A stretch of DNA of 64,000 bases from Vanilla planifolia (Eukaryota > Streptophyta > Magnoliopsida > Asparagales > Orchidaceae), in the NCBI GenBank assembly GCA_023846275.1, contig CM043874.1, positions 23,245,130 to 23,309,129 of the forward strand, given 5' to 3'. The translations under genes and the position numbers were made by a program. Positions 22,501 through 34,500 of the stretch are shown piece after piece (positions within the stretch are counted from its first letter, which is position 1; every line of letters starts with the position of its first letter). The notes beneath the pieces were generated by a model. The model made no database searches, had not been told where the DNA came from, and was given only the letters and a program-made list of their open reading frames with translations.

Positions 22501-25500
22501 TTACTTCTCAATGGGTTGCCATCCCTTGCAAGCACAATGGTGAGGTGCTTTGCTCTATTCTCCTTGGTCTCCCTAGAAAGCAATCTGATTCTAATTCAAT
22601 CGACCACTAAGGAGGAAATACAATAATTTTTTTTTTCATTAGTACTAATATAATTTTGATTCCCAAGTTTGATTGTGTTACATCTTTTGATGATTTAGAC
22701 CAATTTGCATCTATAAATTTTTTGAGAAAATACTAAGTTGTTAATAGTAAAACTATAGACTTTCCTACCCTCTCTCATCTCAATGTAGCAATTAGCTGTT
22801 GTAATGGAAAGGGACATCCCTAAAAATATTCTTTTTGCACAAGAACTGGTTGATGATTTAAGTAGTAAGATTGAAGGTAATAATTGTATTATCAAGTTTG
22901 ACTTTAGGAATAAAATAGTTACTCTTCTCTTAAGCTTGAGCCTATTGCTGAATTCAATGATTACATACATAATTGTGCATTAATGGACCTCAACTTTGAA
23001 GGTAATTAGTTCATACGGCCTGGTAAAAGAAAAGGGAAGTGGGTCTGGAATGCTTGGATTGGGCCTTAGTGAATCAAGATTGGTTCAAACCGTTTCTAAC
23101 TATAATGTTTCAACATTTGAAAAAGGCTTCGTCGGACCATTCCCCATTGTTGATTCTTTTTTCAATAGCAATAAAATTTGAAGCCAAGACAATTTAGATT
23201 CCAAAATGTCTTGTTTGAAAGCTCTAAATTCTTATCAGTGATAACTTAGAATTAGATTGTGCCATTTGTTGGGTTGGGAATGTGGGATCCAACATACGAG
23301 GTGAAGGGACTTGAAACCCGCCTCAAAGAATGGAATAAAACTCAATTTAGTAATATTTTTTAGAAGATTCAAGAAGTAGAAGAGCAAGTTAAGATGGAAA
23401 ACAAGTTCTAAGAACAAGATGAAATTTCTTGGTTGGAACTGACCAAAGCCCAGGATTAACTAATCATGGTGACTAAATTGGAATAGATGTATTAGCTCCA
23501 AAAAGCAGGCACTAAGTGGCTCAAGGTAAAAATGCAAAAGTCTTCCACACAATGGTAAAAAATAAGCAAAGGAAGCTTACTATACACAGAATTAAAAATG
23601 TAAGTGGAAATGCAACTTATTGCTTTTCAAATGAATTCTTTAATTGCTCTTGGATCAAATGGGTTTCATGGTTTCTTTTACAAGCACCATTGATCCATAA
23701 TTCTTGATAATGTGTATGAAGCGATCAATGACTTTTTTGTTGATAGCTTGCTTAGGGAATTCACTAGTACTAATATAATTTTGATTTCCAAAGTTGATTG
23801 TTCTACATCTTTTGATGATTTCAGATTAATTTACATCTATAATTTTTTTGAGAAAATATTATCTAAGTTGTGACACTCTATTAAAAGCTCCAATATGTGT
23901 CGGGTTTTCCTATTAATGAACAAAAGAGCTTTATTGGAAGTAAAAACATGAAGCATGGTAGAAGAATAGCATCAAAGATCTCTTGGGATTTTAAAGACAC
24001 TATCTTCAAATTCCCTACTTGGGTAGCACCTTGTGTAAAGTTAGGAACAAGGCGGCTCACTTTCAACATTGGCTTGACAAAAGTCGCAAGAAGTTTGCTA
24101 CCCAGAAGAAGAATTTACTCTTAATGGGAGAGAGGTTAGTGTTAGTAAGCAGATCTTATAACCTATACCACTCTACTCTTTAATGATATTATCTCCACTC
24201 AATAAGATTATTAAAACAATTGAAAATGTGATGAATGACTTCCTTTGAGGGGACTATGATCAGGTGAGTAAGCACCATTAGGCCAACTAGAAAAAGATTG
24301 GCCTCCCTTAGGAAGAAAATGGATTAGGGGTCAAGAAACAAAAAAAACTAAAGGAAGCATATAATGCCAAGCTTTGTTGGAAGGTCCACATCTCAAACAT
24401 CCTTTAGACCTGATTCATGATAGAAAAAGATCTCAACAGAAATCGCGACAATGCAAGCTTAGCTACTTGTAATTGTATACAGAAAATCATGCCCAATATA
24501 TTATAATTCATACAAAAAATTGACATGGATGGTTGCAGTTACTGGACTCTCACTAAGGATGGTAAGTTTACTATCAACTCAACTTGGGACGAACTCAAAA
24601 TCAAAAGATTCATCTAGAAATCAAGGAAAATAATCTAGAGTATCTATTTATCTTCTAAAATCTCCTTATTAATATAGAGGCTTTTAGGTAATCTATTAAC
24701 TTTCCTAATAACCTGAGAAAATTGAATTTTCAATTAACAGACAAATGCCCATTTTGCACATGCATGGACTCTCAAATTCATGCCTTTATGGAATGTCCGA
24801 AGTCCACCCATGTATGGAACCACTTTGTGATGAAGCTTGGCATCACACATCCAACTTGACACCATTCATCAAATGCCCCAACACTAGTGGAATTTTAGTC
24901 CCACAAACTCTACAGTTAAGGAGGTTTCAAGGTTCATCTTTCATTTGTTAGAATATCTGGAAAGTGAGAAATTCTAAATTGTATAATACCATTCAATCCT
25001 AGTGATTACTCTGATAAATAGTGTTCATAATGATAGTTATGTTATTTTCAAATGTAATCCAATTATGCGAACAATTCAGTAGAACTTCAATTAGTTAAAA
25101 ATGGGTTGATTCTCCCATTTTTTAAGATCAAATTTAAAGTCATAAAAGTGGTTCAATGGACTCTCCCACCATTGGATTTTGTCAAATTAAACAATTATGG
25201 ATCGACTAGTGGGAACCCTAACCCATTTGGTTGTGGTGATATGATCAAAGACTATTCGGGTAAAGCCATCGAAGCTTCTCTATGTACATAGGGTTTGAAA
25301 CAATACTGAAGCTGAAGCCATGATGGTTTTGTTTGGTTTAAATTTATGCAACTAGTTGGGCTTATAGAATATCATTATAGAATTGGGTAGTAAGTCAATC
25401 CTATCAATGATTCAGGGAAACTCGGGAATCCCTTGGCATATGCTAAGTATGTTGAATCAAATTAATTATTTGTTTCAAACAGATTCAACTCCAACACATA

Positions 25501-28500
25501 GTTGGAGAAAGTAATGCGGTGACCAACCATTTAGCTTAATTGGCTAGCTGTTGTCTTCATTTTATGGTGTTGGATTCGCAGCAAATTCGCAAGGTTTGTA
25601 AAGCATTAATTAAGCTTGATGAGGAGAGATATTCATATATTTATATAGAGTCCATTGAGAAAATCGTTTAGGTAGTTCCCCTTCAACTTGATGGTGGAAG
25701 TAGCTTCATAGGATGATTGTAAGGGTTGTCTCACATAATTTTCATCAATTTTAGGTCGGTTCATCTCTTTTAGTTGTACACTAGATTTTTTAAAATGAGG
25801 TGGTGCATTCTCAAGTTCAGTCATCCAGGCAGTCCTTCAATCACCTTCAATTTCTCCTTGATCAATTGCTTGACAATGTTTTGCAAATTCATCATCTAAT
25901 ATGTCCTCACTGATTGTCCAGTACGTCTTCTCAAGCCCCAAGAAAAGATGGGTTCTGTGGCATTAGTTAATTATGTTGGACTTCATCAAACAATGCATCA
26001 AACTCTCTATTCGGTTCAAACTATTAAGGGTTTCATCAAGATCCATCATACCTTCATAGATGTTTGGTATCGCACTCCAATGGTCACCAGGGTTCTAATA
26101 GATATGATGGTGAGCATTGTGGCATCGTACGATTACGAAATCCATCATCGTATTGCACGATATCATACTTCAAAGCAAGTTTGTCATCAGCTGAGTACGC
26201 TGTCAGGCATGGACTGTTTGGATTTGTTCGTTGCGTTTCTGAATGGCGCCTAGGTTGTTCAATTACGATAATTTAGTAGTACGCAGACCAGACTTATCCA
26301 ATGAGACACATTTTCTTGGCCAATGTTGTGTGTGTCCCTAGTTGGTTTGGTCTAACATTTGAAATCAAGATAGTCAATGTTTTAGTACGTCACTTAACTT
26401 TGATCGATCAGATCGGTCCATCGCGCCATTGATTTGCGTATTGGTCGTTCCATTATGGCTAATCACATCTAAGGATCAGGCAACTATGTTGACGCTCATG
26501 GGTCCTTAATTATAAGGTTGTGAAATTCATCATCGTATTACATAAAATCTTCATCACAGTAGACTATCATCGGCTAAGCACGTTATGTGGTGCGGACCAC
26601 TTGGACTTCATTAACATGCTTCCTACTTGTGTCTAGTTCGTTTTGTTACGGAAATAAATTAATGCATGAATTAAACTATTTTGTTGGGGCACATTCTCTC
26701 GGTTGACGCAGTACAATTCTTCTATCATTTGGGTCCGTCATTTCATCAATCTTCTTGCAAAACATTTATTACAATGGTTCCCTTTGTATTGTATGATAAT
26801 TCCTTCGATCAAGGCTTGATTGGGCTCTCTTCATTGTGATTAGATTGTCTCGGTGAGTTATTTATGCAGCATTGATTAGGGTCACTATGGATTCCTTCAG
26901 ACATTGCACTATTACAAACCCAAGGATACATTAGGTCGTGCTAGTACTTTTGCGACCTCTCCGTAGTGCACTACGGTAGCCAGATTGCTTACGATGTTCT
27001 TGCAAAGCAACTTATTAGAAGACCAAGGAAGCTCATCAACCCTCTAAGTCTCAGTCGTGGTCTTTTGTAGTCTCGATTGTAGGAATAGTGTTTGGTTAAG
27101 CTTAAAACTATACCTATTGTAACCTACAGCTTCTAATAAAATTATTTTTTTGTAAAAAAAAAAGTTGGAAATGGAGTGTTTAGTGTTTATAGAAAATTAA
27201 AGCCATTTGATGCTAGTAGAAATCTCACACTATTGCAAAAGTTAGAAGCTTTGTTGGAGTCTTCCAATACTTGGGAAACTTCATCAAAAGATCTTTTAAA
27301 GTAGCTACACATTCACATTCTTTGATGTTAGTGGATCAGAGAGTTGATTGAAAGGAAATCCATCAGGACATATTGAAAGGTACTATATGTAAAGCACCAA
27401 TATTAGCTTTACCCAACTTTTGCTAGCCATTTGAATTAGAAGTTGATGGCTTAAACTATGCCATAAGAATTGTTTTGATGTAAAAAGAAAAATCTATAAA
27501 ATATTATTTAGAGATGTTACAAAGGAACATAAGAAAATATCTAGTTTGTAATAAGGCATTGTTAGCCTTACATTTAGCTACAAAGCATTGGTGACAATCT
27601 CTTTCGAAAAAAAATGGTGCATTTGAATCATTAACCTCTCTAATATATTTAGGCACAAAATAAATTGTACTAAGTTTGACAATAAAGTGGATATTTTATT
27701 TGAAATAGTTCAAGCTCATGATTATGTACAAGAGGGGTAGTCAAAATAAACTAACCAATATACTCTTTTGATGATTATTTGTTACTCTTATTTTATTTAC
27801 TATGATTGATATTTGATCAATAGTGTATTCAAAATACTTTTTGAGATATATAGGAGATCTAGACTTTGAAGTCCTTGAGGACACATGAGATGGGGAAAGA
27901 AATTGCATATGCTCTATAGGATAGATTGTTATGCAAACTTTGACAAATTAATATACTTTGAGATAGATATAGGATAAGCTGGACTTGGGAAGCTCATATT
28001 TCGGAAGTTATTAGACATTTTGTGTAATAAAGATTTCATAGAACTTTTTGAGATGTCTATTAGCCTTGATTATAAGCTGAAATGGAAAAATGTTTGAGAA
28101 TCTGTATTATATTTCACCAAAATGCCTACCAATAGAAAAAAAGGATTGTACATATCTCTTCTTGTTCAGAAGGAGGGTGATTCATCAGAAAGTTCCAATA
28201 GTGGTTCATTGACGCATTGCAAAAGGCAAAGTCAAATACCATGGACGTAATCTAGATCGGATTCTAAACACTCTCTAGCTCGACAACATCTCAAAGTCAT
28301 TCTCCCTCTATCCTTTGATGTACCTTATGGCATCCGAAATTGTATTTAGAAGTATATGTTTTTTGAAGAAGGCTTTAAGAAGTACATGGCAAAAGGAGAA
28401 GAATGCACCACTACATGAGTTTGAGCATCCAATGGAGAGTAGCATCTTATCAATTGGCAATGTGAACCAAAGAAAAAGTAATGAAAATTGGCTTTTGAAG

Positions 28501-31500
28501 CCTGCTAGAAATACTTCTCAAATGCTGTTCTAGTAGCAGATCTGGTGACCTTGAAAAAGGAGGGCCATTATTTTGCCCCTCAATTTAAAGGAGAGTCATG
28601 ACCAATGCCACCATACAAGAACCATCAATCTTAGGCTAATGATGTTATGGACTGCAAAGGCTGTAAGTGAGTGCCACTTGTGGAGTTGTTAGCTGCAAAA
28701 CATCTTTTACCATCAACCTAGGCAGGGTCCTCTTAGGTAGACAAAGGGGAGGCTTTGGACATCAGGAGCTCAACAAATGTATCCTTCTTTTATGCTCTTA
28801 AAAGGATAGGGATTGAAAAGGACCTCATCATCTAGTTTGTCACCACATTGATAAGCTTTTTTAGGGAGATGTTGGGGATGGGAGGGCTTGTCCATTCCTG
28901 TAACACACTTCCTTGTCATGTGAGAGAACATGACTTAGAGCTTGGTCTTCGAGGACAACACAATCAAATTTTGCGTGGCTTCATCAACGAATCGCTTAGC
29001 ACTCAAGTTCTTGATAGTGAACGACATGCTTATTGTCCATGGGCATCTCCTTTATCAAGAAGATGCTACTTAAATACTTTGAATGAGAGTGAATAGATGG
29101 AGAGCTTTGGGATTTATCCAGTGCAAAGAGTCACAAAAGTATGTCATATGGAGAAAACTTATTTTATGCCAATTAGTCCTTAGGATCTTAAAAAATTTGT
29201 AAACATTTGTTTTCCTAATAAATGATAACAAGAGAGTTACCATTCTCAGAGTCTCCGTAGGATAATATATATTGATGATTTTGCTTGGCAGTCTTTGGAC
29301 ATGCTTGGGTTGCATTATGATATGGTAGAGCATTGCTTAAATATCAATCATAAGGTAGTTAAGTCTGATAGGAGAAGAAGCCCTTGAATGTCAAGAAAGA
29401 TTTTAGTTGGTTGAAGTGGAAAAGCTTCTGAAGGTAGAAGTTTTCCAGTTTGTCTAGTACACAAAGTGGCTGAACTATGTGGCTCTCATGAAAGAAGATG
29501 TCTCGTCTGAACGTGCCTTTCTTGGGAGAACCTTAGATTTTGTTTCGGATTGACAAAGTGGCGGACTCCACAACAGGAATCTGATAATTAAGCTTTGTGG
29601 ATGCATTCTCCAACTATTACTAGATCAGGATGCATGAGCCTGACAAGCAAAAGATGAATTTCATAGTCAACAATAGTATGTTTTGCTATAAAGGTGTCTT
29701 TTGGCTTAAAAAATGCAAGCGCTTTCTATCAAAGGATGGTGGATGCGGTCATTCAAAAATAGATTGGAAGGAGCTGGAAGAATATGTGAAGATACTCTTG
29801 CTCTACCTTGTTGTCACTAATTTGATTGTCAGCATCATCCTCATGCATGAAGAGGTGCTCAAAATCAATTCTACTACAGTAGCCTTCCTTGAAAAAATGC
29901 AGCAAGCTAAGTACTCTTCCTTGGAAAGGCTGGAATGAGCCCTTACCATTGCTTCAAGGAGATTGAAACCACATTCACAGGCCCACAAGATCAGAGCAGT
30001 GACAGATTGTAATGAATTTGCTTATATTCTTCATTCCCCATGCATTTTGGAAATTTGTTTTGCTTGATTGCATTTTGAAACGAGCATATGTAATTTTTGC
30101 TTTTCAAAGAGGGAGGTACTGTCTGTTGGCTTATGACACAATGCTTCAACGATAAAACAAAAATATGAATGTGATTTAGATTACCAACTAACTTAACTGC
30201 GACTACATGAAAATAAAGAAATAACTTCTTTTATAGCAGACTGTTTTGCTATGGCAATGGAGATCTATAACAAAAGAATTATTTAAAATGGTCATTGTCC
30301 AGATCATAAACCTTTCTATTTATCCTCTTTGGAATGGACTAACCATGGATGCTTTATAAATAACCTTAATAGCAAAAACACTGCATAAGATTGATATTCA
30401 TCCTAAAAGCACAAATTTTATGAATAAGATTATTGCTCTTAATTTAATTTGTATTTACTTTGTGCTTGGTCTATGTTCAACCTTTGTCTGTTCATATTCA
30501 TTATGACAAACAGAACACTATTCTTTATTAAAAAATTAATTAATTTGAAGTAATGATAAACCTTATCTTGTCATGCCCTAACATTTACAGCATTTCCTTG
30601 TACAAAATGTTGCACAAAGAACTGTCCAATGGCTATTTTCTCTAATTCTTTGCTTGACCAATTTCAGAGATGGGGGAATTTCTGTTGGCTATTGTGATGC
30701 GGGTGCGGCTGCGACATGGAATGTAGATTACATTCCAAATCTTGGCGGTGTAGCTGAAAACAAGCTTAAAGATGAGCCAGTCACATATCAATATAAAGAG
30801 CACCCAGTAGATCTTAAGCCTCTATTCTCAGCCTTTCATATTAGATCTTTGGCACTCACGTCAGTAAGGTCCTTCTTACTGTTTTATTTACCACTTCTTG
30901 AACCTGAACCTCGCCCACCAGTAGGAGATGATGGTGATTTTCCACAAGCTGGTCCTGATGAGAGACATGTTGATTTAGTAGTTCCATTCCAGAATTCACT
31001 CAAGCAAATTGTTCGAGAGGTGCATTCTTTTACATTTTCCTTAAGTTTTTCATTTTTTGAGGCATATGTTCAATCTACTGTTAGTGATGTTAAATGATTT
31101 GAGTTTTTATTTAACACTCAATTAAAGAACATCTTAATAAACTTATAAAACCATGGCTACCAATGATTCTAAGATGATTAGTAGTTTTTAGATGTGCTTT
31201 TTTATATGAGATTTGATGGGTGTTCTAGATAAGCCCATAAAATAAATGGGATAACTTTCTAGGTTGTTAAAATATATGGACATTTTTAAATTAGTTTTAA
31301 AAAATTTAAATATTTCATTAAATTCTCTCATTTAAACTTAGCAATTTTGTAAATTTTTCATATTTTAAATCCTTTTAATGTTAAATGCACATATACATTC
31401 AATATGAGATGTTGAATTCGGAGATTAATTTTTGTAGGCTGTGTAAAAACAGCAGATTTTTTGAGGAATATTAGAAGTAGTTACATTGTAAAAGAAATGA

Positions 31501-34500
31501 TGGTTTTCTAAAATGGGACTAAAGGTTTCACTAGATTAAAAAGATACTCTGCCAGAAAACATGGCTTGGCATGAAATTGCTGTTATTAAAAGTGTCATTG
31601 CAGCACAATTATATCTCTATTACCAATGGAACTTCTCTTCTACATTCTTTGAAGACGATCAAATTAACCTTATTTATACTAATGGGAGATTAAAATAGCA
31701 ATAGCATGTTGAAGACTTAATGTCTATGAAAAAGAAGTTTCCTTGTTCAAATTAACAAAATAGTATATTGGCCAAAGCTACTTCTAAACATTGTTGTAGA
31801 TTTATGGTGAAAGCTGACTAATTTGAGCTTGAGCTAGAGTTGAATTGATTGGCTATTACTTGAATTTGAGCTTGCAATTCTAGAAGCAACTTTAGCAGAA
31901 TTGGCTAATTTCATCTTATGGTCATTAGTAGTGCTTCCAATAGTTGTGTGGGAGCAATAACAAGAAGGCTGTGGGGGTTGTGAAAGGGGACGGAGAATGG
32001 AGGGTTGGTATGCTGGAATACTTGAAGATGGATAGGCAAACCATTATCTTAGAAGATATGTGGAATGTGGATTTGCTTATAATTAATAGTAGTTGAATAT
32101 TGAATATGTTTAGTAGATTAAGATGTTAGAATGAATATTTAGAAGGAAGACTATAAAAGATGAATGAAAAAATGTTTTGCATATTCAAATTAATAGTTTT
32201 AATTGGTTATGGAGGACCTTAATTCAAGATTCAACCAAAGTAGTTTCTATAATTTGCAAACAAGGGCTTAAGTGAAAACCAATTACCTTTGCACTCTTAA
32301 CTTTGAAATGTAATATAAGCTTATTTTTTATGTGTTTGCATTGGTTCATGGGCATCAATGGATGAACATATTTGCTTTGATTCTACCATAGGGCATGTAA
32401 GAAATGTGTGTTCACTTACATGGGGTTATTAGTGGTGATGTGATAACAAGAGTTATATTCTACATTTTTTTTAAATATTTGTGCATCATGTTTGTCTTAC
32501 TTTCTCATCTTTAGAAATGACTAGGGAAAAGTTGCATATGCCTAAAACGACAAATGAAAAAATTTTGCATGTCAAGGATACTTCAAATTATGAATTTAAG
32601 CATTTAATTAAACATTATTAGAAAAGACAATAACATAACTTAAGTGCAAGTAAATTCTTGTTAAGATTCATCTCACGAAAACAAATCTGGAAAGAAGTAT
32701 CAAAACCTCTAACACTGTCCTTTAAAAGCTATGACTTGTTTAACTTGTCAAAGTTGAATCCTAGATGCTCCAAGATTTGTCGAGTCTCTTGAACCTCCCA
32801 AATAAAATTTTCTATCACACATAAACTCATTATAAATATGTTAGTCTATACTTTGCAAGGGTGAAATTAGAAATTATTCTTGATAGAACAAGAGCATTGC
32901 TTTATTTAGAGTATTTTTGCATAAAAAAACTTGAGAAGCATACCTAACCAAGTTAACTAACATTAATATTTAAAATAATATAGAGAACTAACTGGCTTAT
33001 TCAAGTAGCCTCACAATAAGAACATCAAAATCACTACTTCAGTGGCATCACATGATGTCTATCCCATTGGAGAAATGGATCAAGTGAGTAAACACTTTGT
33101 ACATAGGTAGCCCTTTTCTAGGGTTGTGTTGGTTAAGGTGGAAAGATGGTGACAACAAGCTAGTGATGATAATAATGATGCCTTAATTAATCTGCATGAT
33201 AAATTGTAAAAACTTTGAAAAGCAAAATGCAGGACTTCAATGGTGTTTAAAGTCACCCAGAGTTAAGACTTTTACTTTACTGACCCATCAAGATCAACAT
33301 TAGTAGGATGGGGTTTAAATTTCGATAAAGATTTTATTAGTTTGCAATAGACCTCATGTGCAAATGCATCATTAAAGTAAGAACAAGCAAGGATATGCTA
33401 GAATGTTCTAAAAAACTCCAACAATAAGGGATCATCATGGATAATCCCAGTCATCTTTGAATGATCAACATAAATTGTTTGGGATAATTTGATTAGAAGT
33501 CATGGGTTTGATGTCCTCTACCAATTTCATAAGTGTAAAGGCTTTGAATTTTGTGTAACAGAAGTAGTGGAATGTCGATAAAGTGTTGAATTGGAAGAGT
33601 GGAAAATGAAGATGAATTATAATGATGATAATGTAAGTGAATATAGATGATGGCATCAAAAATAAGTGTCAAAGGCCTCTCATCCTTGGACTCAACCCTT
33701 CTCTTAGTGACCTACAATCTCCTTAGCACAAGATTTCTTGTTGCAGATGTCAACACGAAGTGATGCAATCTAACTAGCATTTGGAGTTAAATTTATAAGC
33801 ATGGAAATCTTATTCCAAAACCTTAATACTAGCTATTTATATAATATGTAGTAGCCCATGGACTGTAGGACAGAATCACATCATACTAAATTTCCAAACT
33901 CTAATGTCTAATATTAAGCAACACAAAGGAATGTGAAAAATTTCGAAAACTCATCCAAGATCATCCAAAAACGATTGGAGATCATCTGATCTTTGAATAA
34001 TTCATAATCATATGAGATGATCATCCTGGAATTTAAATATCAATAAAAAGTGCAAAGTGATGTTGTTGCTGATGTTTGTACTAATACTAGAATAAACTGG
34101 AAGGGTAGGAAAAATATAAACTACAAGGGAATTGGCTACAAGTGTGGGAACTACATCAAATCATCCAGACGGATAGATGTGGTCATGCTGCTTAGGTTTA
34201 TGTGTATAATTTGCTGGACCATATACTGCATCGTGTATGGTCTAATCTGTCTGGCATCTCCACCATAATAATAATGCAACATTATGCACCAGCCAAGCAT
34301 CGCTTTTCTATGTTGGTTGCCTTGATCTATCCTAATGTTTATTGCCTTGTTTAGGCTTTGAATGGTCTTATGGTTGTGTTTTGAGATGGACTAATCGCCT
34401 TGTGCTGTTTTACTTCTGCAGACATCAATAGTAACAATCAGACGAGTGCTGGAAAGACTTGTTGTACATCACTGTTCACAAAGAACGGCGTGGAAACTTC

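Larger units (their letters stand above)
20100..27163 (+). mobile_element. Decayed L1-type LINE, rearranged (LINE-2)
   Basis: A plus-strand LINE in the sense direction of gene A. An ORF1 piece at about 20150-20700 has [19 protein letters not shown] and [15 protein letters not shown], as in DUF4283-type ORF1. The endonuclease C-terminal part has KLEPIAE and a [14 protein letters not shown] segment. Then come the linker [15 protein letters not shown] (about 22348) and RT pieces ([14 protein letters not shown], about 22840; [23 protein letters not shown], about 23940). RT thumb and zf-RVT ([20 protein letters not shown], about 24740) and RNase H ([17 protein letters not shown], about 25180) follow. 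The 3' end is marked by AATAAA at 27135-27140 and A10 at 27154-27163. Stops and frameshifts are everywhere. Endonuclease and RT-proximal sequence occurs twice (see the repeat entry). The left edge is approximate. Region 25680-27150, after RNase H, is either a long 3' UTR or a separate insertion. Confidence 0.75.
16503..30667 (+). other. Gene A intron 1 (14.2 kb)
   Basis: A GT-AG intron with GTGCGC at the donor and ttgaccaatttcag at the acceptor. It contains an LTR-like segment, a rearranged LINE and gypsy fragments, listed separately. Stretches 16624-17530, 18780-20100 and 30115-30660 hold nothing I recognise. Confidence 0.7.

Noticed and set aside
30654..31097. Independent 147-codon gene starting at 30654
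   Set aside because: It is exon 2 of gene A. The ATG lies before the acceptor AG, and the tail after 31019 is intron read-through.
34050..34268. 72-codon Cys-rich frame in intron 2
   Set aside because: Considered as a small secreted peptide, but the start lacks a signal peptide and the frame has no splice support.
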